From Psychromonas sp. MB-3u-54 (GTDB taxonomy: Bacteria; Pseudomonadota; Gammaproteobacteria; Enterobacterales; Psychromonadaceae), in NCBI RefSeq assembly GCF_002836415.1, contig NZ_PJBP01000163.1, positions 1 through 54,688 on the forward strand: a stretch of DNA of 54,688 nucleotides, written 5' to 3'. The notes beneath the pieces were generated by a model. The model did no database searches and was not told the DNA's origin. It was given only the letters and a program-made list of their open reading frames with translations. This document shows positions 1 through 9,800 of the stretch, piece after piece. Position 1 is the stretch's first letter; every line of letters begins with the position of its first letter. The translations under genes and the position numbers were made by a program.

Positions 1-628
1 CCAAAAAAACGCCTTCTCTGTTTTTACTGGTCAATTGCGGATGCAGGCGACATAAGCGGATTGCCTGGCCAAACTTTTCTTTGCCAATCACGCTTAATAC
101 CCGGGTAAATAACTGCTCATCAAGATGAAAGGTTTTAATGGCATAGATAACCGCACAGTCCAGATTAACATAACTTGTACCATCAAAATCAAAAGCTTCG
201 GTTTCTTGTTCAAGATAGAGCTTGTCGTTATTTACCCGCAGTTCCCAACCTTGATAATTAATACGTGTCTGGATCATTTCAAACATAAACCAGGCACTGC
301 GTTTAAACCCTTCAAAAGCACTGCCTTCAAGTTCAGATTCTGCCAGCTCCTGCTTAGTCCAATTCGACCCTATAGCCAAGGTTTTTTGATGTTTGACCGT
401 TAATGCTTTTTTAATCGCATCCCGGTAGGAAAATAATGAACTGAATGCGGTACGTTGAACAATACCAGCACACTCATTACAGCACGGCACGCAAATTGGC
501 GCATGGGTAATTAAACTCTCTTCGCTACTGTATTTAGGAAAGTTAATCACTTTGTCTTGCGGCTCGCCACAAAACCAGCATTGGTTGCGCTTATTAAAGG
601 GGATTTCAATCAAAGGATATTTATTCAT
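1..628 (-). CDS. Cysteine-rich hypothetical protein (3' end off window)
   Basis: The reading frame stays open from an ATG at 628 to the left edge, giving at least 209 residues, so the C-terminus is missing. The start follows a GGAAAAG-like ribosome site. The N-terminus holds two cysteine clusters, C17-x2-C20 (QCWFCGE) and C46-x2-C49-C50-x2-C53, which resemble a small zinc- or metal-binding knuckle. The rest is charged and soluble with no signal peptide or membrane segment. I do not recognise the family. It lies downstream of the mviM-like gene on the same strand, about 130 bases away with a hairpin between, so co-transcription is uncertain. Confidence 0.7.
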   Translation of the reverse strand, partial: MNKYPLIEIPFNKRNQCWFCGEPQDKVINFPKYSSEESLITHAPICVPCCNECAGIVQRTAFSSLFSYRDAIKKALTVKHQKTLAIGSNWTKQELAESELEGSAFEGFKRSAWFMFEMIQTRINYQGWELRVNNDKLYLEQETEAFDFDGTSYVNLDCAVIYAIKTFHLDEQLFTRVLSVIGKEKFGQAIRLCRLHPQLTSKNREGVFL

Positions 629-709
629 GCTTTTCCATTTTTGCCATACAAAAAACAATAATAACAAAGCTATTAAGAAAGTGATCAACTATTATGCGGG
701 AAAGATGGC

Positions 710-732
710 GACTCGCAAGTCCCTTGCGAGTC
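710..732. terminator. Strong hairpin, possible terminator
   Basis: A perfect 10-bp stem (GACTCGCAAG / CTTGCGAGTC) with a TCC loop lies between the two minus-strand genes. The flanks are only moderately T-rich (TCTTTCATTC on the + side, GCCATCTTTCC on the - side). It could end transcription of the mviM-like gene whose stop is at 759, or stabilise its 3' end. The structure is certain; the role is inferred. Confidence 0.5.
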
Positions 733-758
733 TTTCATTCATTTGCCTTGTATACAGA

Positions 759-1685
759 CTATTCTGCCAATATCTTGTGGCAAATGAGTTCGGCTAATTG
801 ATGCGTTGCAAGATTACGTTCAACAACCGACGGAGCTAACTTGCCCTTTTCCACGACCCTTAACCAATCATCGATCATCCCCGTAAAGCCTTTGCCGGTT
901 AACATCGGCGTCCAGTCAGGCAGTGCAATGGCGGACTCTTGATTATTCTGCCAGCGTTTACCAGAGACAAAGGAATCAAACTCAAAAGCATCATTTTCAT
1001 AACTCGCTGAGATACGCTCTTTAGTTGCACCATAAACACGATCCATTGAGGCATGCAATAGGGTGTTTTGTTGTTGCCACTGAATATCTACACGTGATAA
1101 CTGCTGACCTTGAGACTGCCAGGTAAGGTAGACATCATCTAAGTTATTTTTAGCATCAAGGTTGATACTGTCCAGCGGATGAATAAAGTCGTCAAAAATA
1201 AAGGTCCGAATATCTCCCGGTTGATTGAATCTATTTTTCTCCCAACGTAATGATAATAAGGAGGAATGCTCTTTGGCATTTTGAACCGTAGGCAGATACT
1301 GATTGTACAAAGGAATAAAACGACGATTAAATCCCAGATACAAAGGTTGCTGATGCTTTGCAGCCAACTCATAGAGTGTTTCACAATCAAAGGCATTATC
1401 CGCCAGAGGTTTATCAACAAAGGTTGGAATGCCCCGTTGTAAAAAAAAGGTCGCGATTTCCAGATGAGAAACCGTGCTGCTATGAATCATCACCGCATCA
1501 ATCCCGGCTTTCATTAAGTCTCGATAATCTGAATATAATTGATCAATACGATACAACTTAGAAAGTTTTCTTAACGTGTTTTTATCGCGTGTACAGAGAA
1601 CTACTTCAAGCCCTGAGATTTGAGTGATAACGGGTAAATGCGCTTTTTGTGCAATATCACCCAGTCCAATAATAGCAAGTTTCAT
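759..1685 (-). CDS. mviM: Gfo/Idh/MocA-family oxidoreductase, MviM-like
   Basis: A 308-residue NAD(P)-dependent oxidoreductase. The Rossmann nucleotide-binding motif is at the N-terminus (IIGLGDIAQKAHLP), followed by the HSST and VDKPLA motifs near residues 67-95 and GFNRRF near residue 120, all matching the pattern of E. coli MviM (YceM). The C-terminal half is the alpha/beta substrate-binding domain. The family acts on sugars, sugar acids or related polyols; the substrate of MviM is not known to me. ATG at 1685 gives the family-standard N-terminus. No operon partner is obvious: metQ ends 180 bases upstream behind a terminator. Confidence 0.8.
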   Translation of the reverse strand: MKLAIIGLGDIAQKAHLPVITQISGLEVVLCTRDKNTLRKLSKLYRIDQLYSDYRDLMKAGIDAVMIHSSTVSHLEIATFFLQRGIPTFVDKPLADNAFDCETLYELAAKHQQPLYLGFNRRFIPLYNQYLPTVQNAKEHSSLLSLRWEKNRFNQPGDIRTFIFDDFIHPLDSINLDAKNNLDDVYLTWQSQGQQLSRVDIQWQQQNTLLHASMDRVYGATKERISASYENDAFEFDSFVSGKRWQNNQESAIALPDWTPMLTGKGFTGMIDDWLRVVEKGKLAPSVVERNLATHQLAELICHKILAE

Positions 1686-1747
1686 TCCATCTCCCAGTGA
1701 CTACCTTTATAAGGTCTATTATTTCAAATAAATTTATATTGCGCCAC

Positions 1748-1832
1748 AGGCAAAAAAATATTGAGCTAAGGGCAATACTTCTCATTCAGCAGGCAAAAAA
1801 AAGTATTGATCTAAGATCAATACTTTTTATTT
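1748..1832. terminator. Duplicated metQ terminator; good copy at 1801-1832
   Basis: The stem AAGTATTGATC / GATCAATACTT (1801-1811, 1815-1825, loop TAA) is flanked by A-runs and T-runs on both sides, making a bidirectional intrinsic terminator for metNIQ. About 43 bases further along, 1748-1785 carries a decayed copy of the same block (ATTGAGCTAAGGGCAATACTT), in which mismatches break the stem. The pair looks like an old tandem duplication of the terminator. Confidence 0.8.
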
Positions 1833-1866
1833 TGCTCATCACAAGCAGTTAGTTAAAAGGTCTGAC

Positions 1867-2676
1867 TTACCAGCCTTTAACAACACCATCTTTGAAAATT
1901 TTCATTGCAGCGTCATAAACTGTTTCTGTCTGGTACGCTTTAAGAAAGTTTTGGACATTTTCAGCAGCGACATTATCTTCACGTGCAACCAGCAAGTTAA
2001 CATAAGGAGAGTCTTTACCTTCAACAAAAAGACCATCTTTCTCAGGTGACAAGTTAATGCTGCTTGCGTAGGTTGTATTAATAATAGCAAGGCTTACATC
2101 TTCCAAAGAGCGTGGCAACTGCGCCGCTTCAAGCTCAACAATCTCTAAATTCTTTGGGCTGCTAGCAATATCAAGTACGGTTGCACCCAGACCTGCGCCC
2201 TCTTTTAATACTAGTAGGCCCTGACGCTCAAGCAGCATCAATGAACGACCTAAGTTACTTGGATCGCTTGGCACGGCAATAAGATCACCATCTTGTAATT
2301 CATCAAGTGATGTAATTTTGCTTGAGTAGCCGGCAATAGGGTAAACAAAGGTATTACCTACCACTGCAAATTTATAATCACGATCTTTGATTTGCTGGTC
2401 CAGATAAGGTTTATGCTGGAATGCATTAACATCAATAGAGCCTTCGGCAAGTGCCGCATTTGGCGTAATGTAATCAGAAAAAGTAATTAGCTCCACTTCT
2501 AGACCGTATTTTTCTTTTGCAACTTGTGCAGCAACTTCAGCTACTTGAGCCTCAGCTCCAGCAATAACACCGACGGTGATTTTATTATTATCAACAACAG
2601 CATCTTTATCACCACAGGCGCTTATAAGCAGTGTGGAAGCAAGACCTACAACGGTAAAAATATTTTTCAGGTTCAT
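1867..2676 (-). CDS. metQ: MetQ, methionine-binding lipoprotein
   Basis: The 269-residue periplasmic substrate-binding component of the MetNIQ ABC importer, which takes up L- and D-methionine. The N-terminus is a lipoprotein signal with lipobox LISAC at about residues 17-21, so the mature protein is anchored by its cysteine. The NLPA-family body shows FSDYITPNAALAEGSIDVNAF, FQHKPYLDQQ and IAVPSDPSNLGRSL, the usual MetQ landmarks. It is the last gene of metN-metI-metQ, 59 bases after metI, and is followed by a strong terminator. Regulation should follow the MetJ boxes upstream of metN. Confidence 0.95.
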   Translation of the reverse strand: MNLKNIFTVVGLASTLLISACGDKDAVVDNNKITVGVIAGAEAQVAEVAAQVAKEKYGLEVELITFSDYITPNAALAEGSIDVNAFQHKPYLDQQIKDRDYKFAVVGNTFVYPIAGYSSKITSLDELQDGDLIAVPSDPSNLGRSLMLLERQGLLVLKEGAGLGATVLDIASSPKNLEIVELEAAQLPRSLEDVSLAIINTTYASSINLSPEKDGLFVEGKDSPYVNLLVAREDNVAAENVQNFLKAYQTETVYDAAMKIFKDGVVKGW

Positions 2677-2735
2677 AGTATATCTCCTTTCAAGGTATCC
2701 CTTGATTTTTTAAATGTTAACGTAAATGGGTATTC

Positions 2736-3422
2736 TTAGCGGTGATCCACATACTTAACGAAGTGATCACCCATTGATTGAATAAGTTGTACAATAAAAA
2801 CTAAAATCACTACTGTAATCATCATCACGGTCGCATCAAAGCGTTGGTAGCCATAACGAATGCCAACGTCTCCAAGGCCACCGCCACCAACAGTGCCGGC
2901 CATTGCCGAATAACCAACTAAGGTCACAAGCGTAATAGTAACGGCATTGATAATGCCGGGTAGCGCTTCTGGTAAAAGTACTTTAGTAATAATCTGAGCA
3001 GGTTTTGCACCCATGGCCTGCGCAGCCTCTACCAATCCTGAGGGTACTTCTAATAACGCTCCCTCAACAAGACGGGCAATAAACGGTATTGCCCCAATGG
3101 TCAGCGGCACAATCGCTGCGGCGGTCCCGATAGTAGTACCCACAATAAAGCGCGTAAAAGGAATAATCGCCACCAAAAGAATAATAAAGGGGATCGAGCG
3201 ACCAATATTGACCACCATACCCAATATTTTATTAAGAAAATGATGCTCAAGTAATCCATTTTTTTTACTTAAGTGTAAGACAATACCAACGGGAATGCCT
3301 ATCGCAAATCCGATAAATCCGGAAGCGAACACCATCGCGACTGTCTCACCTAACGCTTCGAGTAATAATTGCAGAAGACCTTCATGCCCCTCCCACCAAC
3401 TCAACACTGAATCAAATGACAT
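2736..3422 (-). CDS. metI: MetI, methionine ABC transporter permease
   Basis: A 228-residue inner-membrane permease with about five or six hydrophobic segments. The ABC-permease EAA loop is present near residues 130-150 ([20 protein letters not shown]), where it contacts the ATPase MetN. Its ATG overlaps the last 11 bases of metN, so the two are translationally coupled. Length and order match E. coli metNIQ. The three proteins together form the high-affinity methionine importer. Confidence 0.95.
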   Translation of the reverse strand: MSFDSVLSWWEGHEGLLQLLLEALGETVAMVFASGFIGFAIGIPVGIVLHLSKKNGLLEHHFLNKILGMVVNIGRSIPFIILLVAIIPFTRFIVGTTIGTAAAIVPLTIGAIPFIARLVEGALLEVPSGLVEAAQAMGAKPAQIITKVLLPEALPGIINAVTITLVTLVGYSAMAGTVGGGGLGDVGIRYGYQRFDATVMMITVVILVFIVQLIQSMGDHFVKYVDHR

Positions 3423-4446
3423 AACCTAATACCTCAACTTCTACATTATGTTCTTTTAAAAAAGCAACTGCTTTTAAAGCCGCGTCTTCCGTACCAAAAA
3501 ACTCAGCTAACATCAGGCCAAATTTAACCCCGCCAACATAGTCCATATTAGAGCTGATAATACTGATATCTATATCAAACTGCCGTGCCAACTGGCTGAT
3601 TACAGGCGTATCAACCGATGCGCCGGTAAACTCTAAACGCACCAGAGGAAAACTTTTTTCAACTCGAGTTGGCAATAAACGCGCACGATAATCGGCGGGA
3701 ATAGTAAGATCCAGAGTAGAACGGATAAACTGACGTGCCAATTCTGTTTTGGGATGTGCGAAAATATCACCAACAGGTCCTTTTTCAACCATTTTCCCAT
3801 CACCAATAATAGCAACCTGTGCACAGATACCTTTGACGACTGCCATTTCATGGGTAATTAACAAAATGGTCAAATTTAACTCGCTGTTAATCTTGCGCAG
3901 TAGTTCTAAAATGGATTGTGTGGTTGCGGGATCCAGTGAGCTGGTCGCTTCATCACACAATAAAACCACCGGATCGGACGCCAATGCACGCGCAATCGCC
4001 ACACGCTGTTTTTGTCCCCCACTTAAATTAGCAGGGTAAGTATCGCTTTTGTCGGTTAGACCAACAAGCTCCAACAAACTATTGACCTTCTCTTTAATTT
4101 TATCCTTGCTGACAGCCGCTAATTCAAGGGGCAACGCCACGTTATCAAAAACGGTTCGCGAAGATAACAGGTTAAAGTGTTGGAAAATCATGCCAATTTT
4201 ACGGCGTGTTAAGGTTAGCTCCTGCGTTGACAGTTTAGTCAAATCAACGCCATCAATAATAATGCTGCCACTTGAAGGGCGTTCTAATAAATTAACACAG
4301 CGAATTAAAGTACTCTTACCCGCACCCGAGGAACCAATAACACCAAAAATACTCCCCTGCTCAATAGAGAGGTTAATATCACTGAGTGCATGAATTGCTC
4401 GCCCGGCTTGATAAAATACTTTATTAACTTTTTTTATCTGGATCAT
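3412..4446 (-). CDS. metN: MetN, methionine ABC transporter ATPase
   Basis: A 344-residue ATPase. It has Walker [10 protein letters not shown] near residue 40, Q-loop, the ABC signature [19 protein letters not shown] near 140, Walker [13 protein letters not shown] and a switch His in [11 protein letters not shown]. The last 100 residues are the C2/NIL regulatory domain ([12 protein letters not shown]), which binds methionine and causes trans-inhibition in E. coli MetN. I take the ATG at 4446 (MIQIKK, as in E. coli) rather than the TTG one codon upstream. An AGGAAA ribosome site precedes it. First gene of the operon. Confidence 0.96.
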   Translation of the reverse strand: MIQIKKVNKVFYQAGRAIHALSDINLSIEQGSIFGVIGSSGAGKSTLIRCVNLLERPSSGSIIIDGVDLTKLSTQELTLTRRKIGMIFQHFNLLSSRTVFDNVALPLELAAVSKDKIKEKVNSLLELVGLTDKSDTYPANLSGGQKQRVAIARALASDPVVLLCDEATSSLDPATTQSILELLRKINSELNLTILLITHEMAVVKGICAQVAIIGDGKMVEKGPVGDIFAHPKTELARQFIRSTLDLTIPADYRARLLPTRVEKSFPLVRLEFTGASVDTPVISQLARQFDIDISIISSNMDYVGGVKFGLMLAEFFGTEDAALKAVAFLKEHNVEVEVLGYVI

Positions 4447-4530
4447 CAAATTTCCTGAATTTAACGGTGAGTGATCTACATTTTTCTATTCACACTATGC
4501 GGAAAGCAGATGAAAGCGAAATACCGCCGA

Positions 4531-4559
4531 ACACTAAGCCGTATAGACGTCTAAGTCAA
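4531..4559 (-). promoter_or_regulatory. metNIQ promoter with tandem MetJ boxes
   Basis: Read on the minus strand, TTGACT (4559-4554) and TAGTGT (4536-4531) lie 17 bases apart. The spacer contains a perfect met box AGACGTCT (4545-4552) directly abutting a 6/8 match AGCCGTAT (4537-4544). MetJ with S-adenosylmethionine binds tandem 8-bp met boxes cooperatively in gammaproteobacteria. Placement between -35 and -10 predicts direct repression of methionine uptake when methionine is plentiful. The -10 match is modest. Confidence 0.85.
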
Positions 4560-4847
4560 TATTTTCTTCTGATCCCTTCAATTATTGTTGCCATCAACAA
4601 ACCAGGGGCTCAATCATTAAAACTATCTTTGCAAAGCTTGAACAATCAATAGTGAAAAAACACGCGAATCTACCTTTGGCTTTTACTGTAAATTAGTTAA
4701 CATGAAATTTCTAATTTTCTAGTTAAAACAGCGTACTAGATTAGAACAGTCAATAAAAAAATTGAAAACAGCGCAAGCTCTGATTAGTATCAAGGATTAA
4801 AAAAGAATAAAACCGGAGCTTTTTAATAACAAAATGGAGTTTTAAAG

Positions 4848-6248
4848 ATGAGTCAAAAAAACAACAGCCAGTCTTCGCCTTTCAGCCGTCGAGATTTTCT
4901 TAAAACCACTACCGGTATTGCCATTGCAGGCGTACTGTCCGGCACGGCACAGGCAAGTGGCTCTAGGCATAAGCATTCAGATGACTCAAGGGATCGTTGG
5001 GAAGATTCAGACAATCACCATTCCGATAAGAAATTTTGGGAAAAAATAAGTGAAGAGTTTATTCTCGATCCGGAAACGACCTATATGAATATAGGCACGA
5101 CCGGTTCAATGCCTCGTCGAGTGCTCAACAGCTATAATGACAATAATCAAATTGTTGCCAGTAATCCGTGGGATATGCAAAATAAATTTGGTGATTGGCC
5201 TCATACGACTGAAATGACCGATGCCATTGCAGCAGGTTTTGGTGCTGATAAAGACGAAATTGTAATAAGCCGTAATACCACAGACGGCATGGTAAGCATT
5301 ATTAACGGCCTGGATATTCACGAGGGGGATGTGATCTTAACCACCCACCACGAACATGTCGCCGCCATTTCACCCTTAACTATTGCAGCGAAGCGCTATG
5401 GCGCGATCGTTGTTTACTTAGAGATCCCTGTTTACAGCGGTGATAATGAGATCAGCGCACAAGACTTTGTAGACGTTTTCGCACAAGGTATTGCGGATGC
5501 TCAAGGCCCCGTGCGTTTAATCGCTTTTTCCCATATCACCTACAAAACAGGGACTACTCTACCGGCTAAAGCGATCTGTGAATTGGCTACTCAACATGAT
5601 ATTTCAACCTTGATCGATGGTGCTCATACTATCGGTATGATGAACGTAGATTTTCATGATATAGGCTGTGATTTTTATGCAGGCTCCGGACATAAATGGC
5701 AATGCGGCCCGGGTTCAACGGGTATCCTTTATGTAAAGAAATCATCGCAAGAGAAATTAATCTGGTTTATTAACTCATCATTAGGACACATTGATTCTTT
5801 CTCTGCGCAATGGAAACTGCAATACAAAGGCAATGACAATTTCCCAGCTCTGCAGGCGTTAACGGATTCGTGCAAAATGTGGGATAAAATTGGCCGTGAT
5901 AAAATTCAGGAGCATGTTTTAGATTTAAGCGCACTGTGTAAAGATTTATTAACAGATAATAGAGCTTTCCCTTTCGGACGGCTCTACGCACCTAATATCC
6001 GTGAACTATCAAGCGGTATCACCTCTTTTAATCCCTTTTATGATCAAACAGATTTGATTATATTAACCGAGTTTAGAGATCGTTTACGTGAAGAAACTGG
6101 TTACATCATCCGTACCACTGACTTTAAAGTACAGGTTGATGATAACTTAGAGACCCATGCGCTGCGCATTTCAACGCACCTCTTCCATAATGACAAAGAT
6201 GTAAAGGGTTTAGTTAAAGCGATGGCTAAGCTATACCGAACAATGTAA
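4848..6248 (+). CDS. Tat-exported class-V aminotransferase-fold enzyme
   Basis: A 466-residue PLP enzyme of the cysteine desulfurase / isopenicillin-N-epimerase-like group. A twin-arginine signal (SRRDFLK, residues 13-19, then a hydrophobic stretch ending in AQASG) sends it folded to the periplasm. A 28-residue spacer rich in His, Asp and Ser follows. The fold-type I core shows SRNTTDGM, THHEH, DGAHTIGMM and the PLP lysine K283 in GSGHKWQCGPG. Periplasmic PLP enzymes of this class are uncommon; several are amino-acid racemases or epimerases, but the substrate here is unknown. Its nearest neighbours are a binding protein and a GGDEF-EAL protein on the same strand. Confidence 0.8.
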   Translation: MSQKNNSQSSPFSRRDFLKTTTGIAIAGVLSGTAQASGSRHKHSDDSRDRWEDSDNHHSDKKFWEKISEEFILDPETTYMNIGTTGSMPRRVLNSYNDNNQIVASNPWDMQNKFGDWPHTTEMTDAIAAGFGADKDEIVISRNTTDGMVSIINGLDIHEGDVILTTHHEHVAAISPLTIAAKRYGAIVVYLEIPVYSGDNEISAQDFVDVFAQGIADAQGPVRLIAFSHITYKTGTTLPAKAICELATQHDISTLIDGAHTIGMMNVDFHDIGCDFYAGSGHKWQCGPGSTGILYVKKSSQEKLIWFINSSLGHIDSFSAQWKLQYKGNDNFPALQALTDSCKMWDKIGRDKIQEHVLDLSALCKDLLTDNRAFPFGRLYAPNIRELSSGITSFNPFYDQTDLIILTEFRDRLREETGYIIRTTDFKVQVDDNLETHALRISTHLFHNDKDVKGLVKAMAKLYRTM

Positions 6249-6338
6249 TTATCGACATAACAGCATAATTTAGATAAGCTCTAGGTTGTGCTATTTTTGA
6301 AAAAATAAGCAAATTTTTAGCTGGCATAGAGGTAAAAA

Positions 6339-7265
6339 ATGGTCATTAAGCGTATTCCCTTCATATCGGCTCTCTTCTTGGCCATGTTAACAATAACCAC
6401 TGCCCAGGCCAGTATTCGAGATCTGGCTGAAATCCAGGCAGCAGGAGTACTTCGCCATATCGGAATCCCCTATGCCAATTTTGTGACTAAATATCCGCAG
6501 GGTGACAAAATCATTCACGGGGGAATGGACACCGAACTGATCCAGGCCTTTGCGGCTCACTTAGGGGTTAAATATGAATATGTCCCGGCAAAGTGGAGCA
6601 ATGTGTTCGGAAAATTAACCGGTCGAAATGCACAATTCAATAATAATAAAATAACCTATGGCGAACCGCAAAGTATAGAGGGTGATATCATCGCCAATGG
6701 TGCGACTACACTTGAGTGGCGCAAAGAAGTGATTGATTTTTCTGATGATTATTTCCCCTCTGCAGTATGGTTAGTATCACGCAGTGACTCGGATTTACAA
6801 CCGATTCGGCCAAGCGGATCTCTCGAGAAAGATATTGCTCAAGTCAAATCACTGCTTAACAAGCGTGACGTGTTGGCAATGAAACAATCTTGCCTGGATC
6901 CTGACCTATACAATCTGGAATTAACCGGTGCTAATATTATTTTTCCCGTTAAAGAACGCAAATTAAATGAAATGATCCCCGCCATTCTTAACCACGATGC
7001 AGACAGTACTTTATTGGATGTTCCCGATACACTGATCGCACTGGAAAAGTGGCCGGGAAAGATTAAGGTAATCGGCCCCATCTCCTTCGAGCAGCGAATG
7101 GCCGTTGGCTTTCGTAAAGAATCACCGGAATTGCGCAAAGCTTTTAACGCTTATCTAAAGCAGATTCGAGCTGATGGCGCTTACAATCAAATAGTGCAGA
7201 AATATTACCCCAGTGTATTTCATTTTTATCCAAAATTTTTTGCAACCTCTAGTGCAGTAAAATAG
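6339..7265 (+). CDS. Periplasmic solute-binding protein, family 3 type
   Basis: A 308-residue secreted protein with a Sec signal peptide ending at about TTAQAS (residue 25). The body has the type-II periplasmic binding fold of the amino-acid-binding SBP_bac_3 family: GVLRHIGIPY near the start, GMDTELIQAFAAHLGVKYEY, DIIANGATTLEWRKEVIDFS and a C-terminal KAFNAYLKQIRADGAYNQI helix. No ABC permease or ATPase is nearby. It stops only 4 bases before the GGDEF-EAL gene, so I infer it delivers a ligand to that membrane receptor rather than to a transporter. Confidence 0.8.
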   Translation: MVIKRIPFISALFLAMLTITTAQASIRDLAEIQAAGVLRHIGIPYANFVTKYPQGDKIIHGGMDTELIQAFAAHLGVKYEYVPAKWSNVFGKLTGRNAQFNNNKITYGEPQSIEGDIIANGATTLEWRKEVIDFSDDYFPSAVWLVSRSDSDLQPIRPSGSLEKDIAQVKSLLNKRDVLAMKQSCLDPDLYNLELTGANIIFPVKERKLNEMIPAILNHDADSTLLDVPDTLIALEKWPGKIKVIGPISFEQRMAVGFRKESPELRKAFNAYLKQIRADGAYNQIVQKYYPSVFHFYPKFFATSSAVK

Positions 7266-7269
7266 CACT

Positions 7270-9645
7270 ATGGTGATAAAAAAGTGGTTTAGCAGCAAAA
7301 CAGCTATTATTCTGGCGGCTGTTGTATTAATAGCTTATCTTATTTTGATTCTGGCGGTGACCAACCTCGGTCAACAACGGCTCAAGGAATCCCAATATAA
7401 TGAGTTACAACTTAAAGTCACTAACTATGCAGATACTCTGGGTTTTTTCTTTGAGGTCAACCAGGATAATATTGACAACATAGCGACAGATAAAACCATG
7501 CGCACCTTTTTCGCCAACCTGGCTTCCGGAATGTCTATGGAATACGGATTAGGTTCAAGCCTGTTTAACTTAAATAAACTGATCGGTGACCTTGCTCGCA
7601 GCGGCAACATTAATGGCATTCCAATTTACGAACGGATCGCGTTAGTTGATTTAAACAGGCGTCCTATCGTCGACACAAATCAAGATACAACACTAAATAT
7701 TAGCCAAATCCCATTTTCTGAAATGGAGGAAAACACATTCTCGAAGACAAAACACCCTTCAAAAATCATCGCCATTAACACGCCTGCCGGATTAAAAATT
7801 AAAATAGTGCAAACTGTCTATTATCAAAATAAACCCAGTGCACTATTAATTGCCGAAATTAATCATAACTTATTGATTCGGCAGCTGCTCACGCAGAGGC
7901 AAAATAACAATAATAATCACATTCAACTGTCAACGCCGATTGGCAATATTCAAGCATGGAACTCTTTTACAGCATCGAATACAAAATCCTCCCCCGTACC
8001 CATAGACGATATACATAATGCGCATATATACGTTGAAGCTCCGATCAGGGGCACAATATTTAGCTTAGAGGCTTGGTTTGAACCCGTCGGTGAACAGGAT
8101 ATATTTACATCTGGTTGGTTTGTTTTAGGCATTTCAATCTTGGCATTCCCGGTATTAATGGGACTTTATTATCTAATGCGGATCAATAAAGCCAATATAA
8201 TACTGCACACTAAGGTTGAACTATCGACTAAACAACAAACTATTCTCGCCGAGCAAAATACTAAGTTACAAACTGAAGTCACAAAACGTAAACAATCCGA
8301 GCAAGAGCTTGTGCATCAAGCTAACCACGATTCTTTGACTCAATTACCTAATAGAAGCTGCAGCCAGAACAGGCTTATTCGGGCGATTAATCACTCCCAA
8401 AGAGATAATACGCAGATTCTGATTATGTTTATCGATTTGGATAATTTCAAACAGATTAATGATACTTTAGGCCATGGAGCAGGTGATCAAATTCTCCAGC
8501 AAACCAGCGAGCGACTGATTAGCTCAGTGCGCAACACCGATACCGTCGCTCGTTTGGGAGGAGATGAATTTTTACTCATTATTCCTAAAATAACAGGCGA
8601 AAAAGCAGCACAAGATTTAGCCTGTAAAATTCTCACGTCCTTTGAGCAACCTTTTCATATTGATAATCAGGAATTTTTCACCTCAACTAGCATAGGTATG
8701 TCTATCTACCCGCAGGACGGCAAAACCCCCAAAAATTTGCTGAAAAATGCAGATACCGCCCTGTACAGAGTTAAAGAAGCCGGACGTAATGGTTTCAGTT
8801 TTTACGAGCCAAGCATGAATCATGACGTACAGCGTAATCTTTTATTAAACAGTCGCTTACGCCAAGCCATTAGTAATAATGAGTTAGTACTATACTACCA
8901 GCCTATTATTGACCTAAAAACGCGTAAAATCATCGCTGCTGAAGCACTTTTGCGCTGGCAAGATAAGCAGTTAGGTTCCATCGCGCCCGATGAATTTATT
9001 CCTTTGGCCGAAAAAAATGGCTTGATTCATATTATCGGAGAACGAGCACTCGAACAGGCTTGCACTCAGGCCGCCGAGTGGCAATCAATTTCACCCGTTA
9101 AAATTGCAGTGAACTTCTCCTGCGTACAGTTTCGCTACTGCGATCAACTGCTGCTTAAAATCAGAGAAATCTTGAAAAAAAGTGGCTTGCCGGCTAACAA
9201 ACTCGAAATGGAAGTAACGGAAAGCCTTCTGATTAACCAAGATGATAACCTTATGAGCATGTTAGAAGAGCTCAAAGCGGACGGTGTTCAACTCTCCATT
9301 GATGACTTTGGTACAGGTTATTCCGCATTAAGTTATCTGCAAAAGTTTTCTTTTTCAACGCTTAAAATTGACCGTGCGTTCATCAGTAACATGGCGACCA
9401 ACAGTGCAGACATGAGTTTGGTTACCGCTATCTTAGCAATGGCCAGCGCATTGAAATTAACCGTCATTGCAGAAGGCATTGAGAATGACTGGCAGGCCGA
9501 TTTATTGGAGCGGCAACAGTGTGAATACGGTCAAGGATATTTATTCAGCAAGGCAGTTAGCGCAGCGGAGTTTAAAAAACTGTTATTAAAAGATAATCAA
9601 TGCAAGACCTTGGAAAGCCTGGAGTATCAAACTAAATATGTTTGA
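7270..9645 (+). CDS. Membrane sensor GGDEF-EAL protein (cyclic-di-GMP enzyme)
   Basis: A 791-residue inner-membrane protein. A transmembrane helix at residues 12-32, a periplasmic sensor region to about 280, and a second helix (about 282-302) lead through a short coiled segment to a GGDEF domain and an EAL domain. GGDEF is intact at 430-434, with an inhibitory RxxD site at 421-424. EAL is intact (558-560), with EVTES, DDFGTGYS, KIDRAF and VIAEGIEN all present. Either or both activities, cyclic-di-GMP synthesis and breakdown, are therefore possible. Translation is probably coupled to the binding-protein gene just upstream. Confidence 0.9.
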   Translation: MVIKKWFSSKTAIILAAVVLIAYLILILAVTNLGQQRLKESQYNELQLKVTNYADTLGFFFEVNQDNIDNIATDKTMRTFFANLASGMSMEYGLGSSLFNLNKLIGDLARSGNINGIPIYERIALVDLNRRPIVDTNQDTTLNISQIPFSEMEENTFSKTKHPSKIIAINTPAGLKIKIVQTVYYQNKPSALLIAEINHNLLIRQLLTQRQNNNNNHIQLSTPIGNIQAWNSFTASNTKSSPVPIDDIHNAHIYVEAPIRGTIFSLEAWFEPVGEQDIFTSGWFVLGISILAFPVLMGLYYLMRINKANIILHTKVELSTKQQTILAEQNTKLQTEVTKRKQSEQELVHQANHDSLTQLPNRSCSQNRLIRAINHSQRDNTQILIMFIDLDNFKQINDTLGHGAGDQILQQTSERLISSVRNTDTVARLGGDEFLLIIPKITGEKAAQDLACKILTSFEQPFHIDNQEFFTSTSIGMSIYPQDGKTPKNLLKNADTALYRVKEAGRNGFSFYEPSMNHDVQRNLLLNSRLRQAISNNELVLYYQPIIDLKTRKIIAAEALLRWQDKQLGSIAPDEFIPLAEKNGLIHIIGERALEQACTQAAEWQSISPVKIAVNFSCVQFRYCDQLLLKIREILKKSGLPANKLEMEVTESLLINQDDNLMSMLEELKADGVQLSIDDFGTGYSALSYLQKFSFSTLKIDRAFISNMATNSADMSLVTAILAMASALKLTVIAEGIENDWQADLLERQQCEYGQGYLFSKAVSAAEFKKLLLKDNQCKTLESLEYQTKYV

Positions 9646-9800
9646 AAAACGATTTATACCTATCTGGATGAAGAACTGTCTGCCGGTGGGTAATAATAAG
9701 AATTTTATGTAAAAAAACGCAATAAATAGGATCTAGGTTATTGTTATTTTCTCCTGTTGCTCTAAACTTTGCGCAAAAATTCACTCGCAGAGGTTATTAA

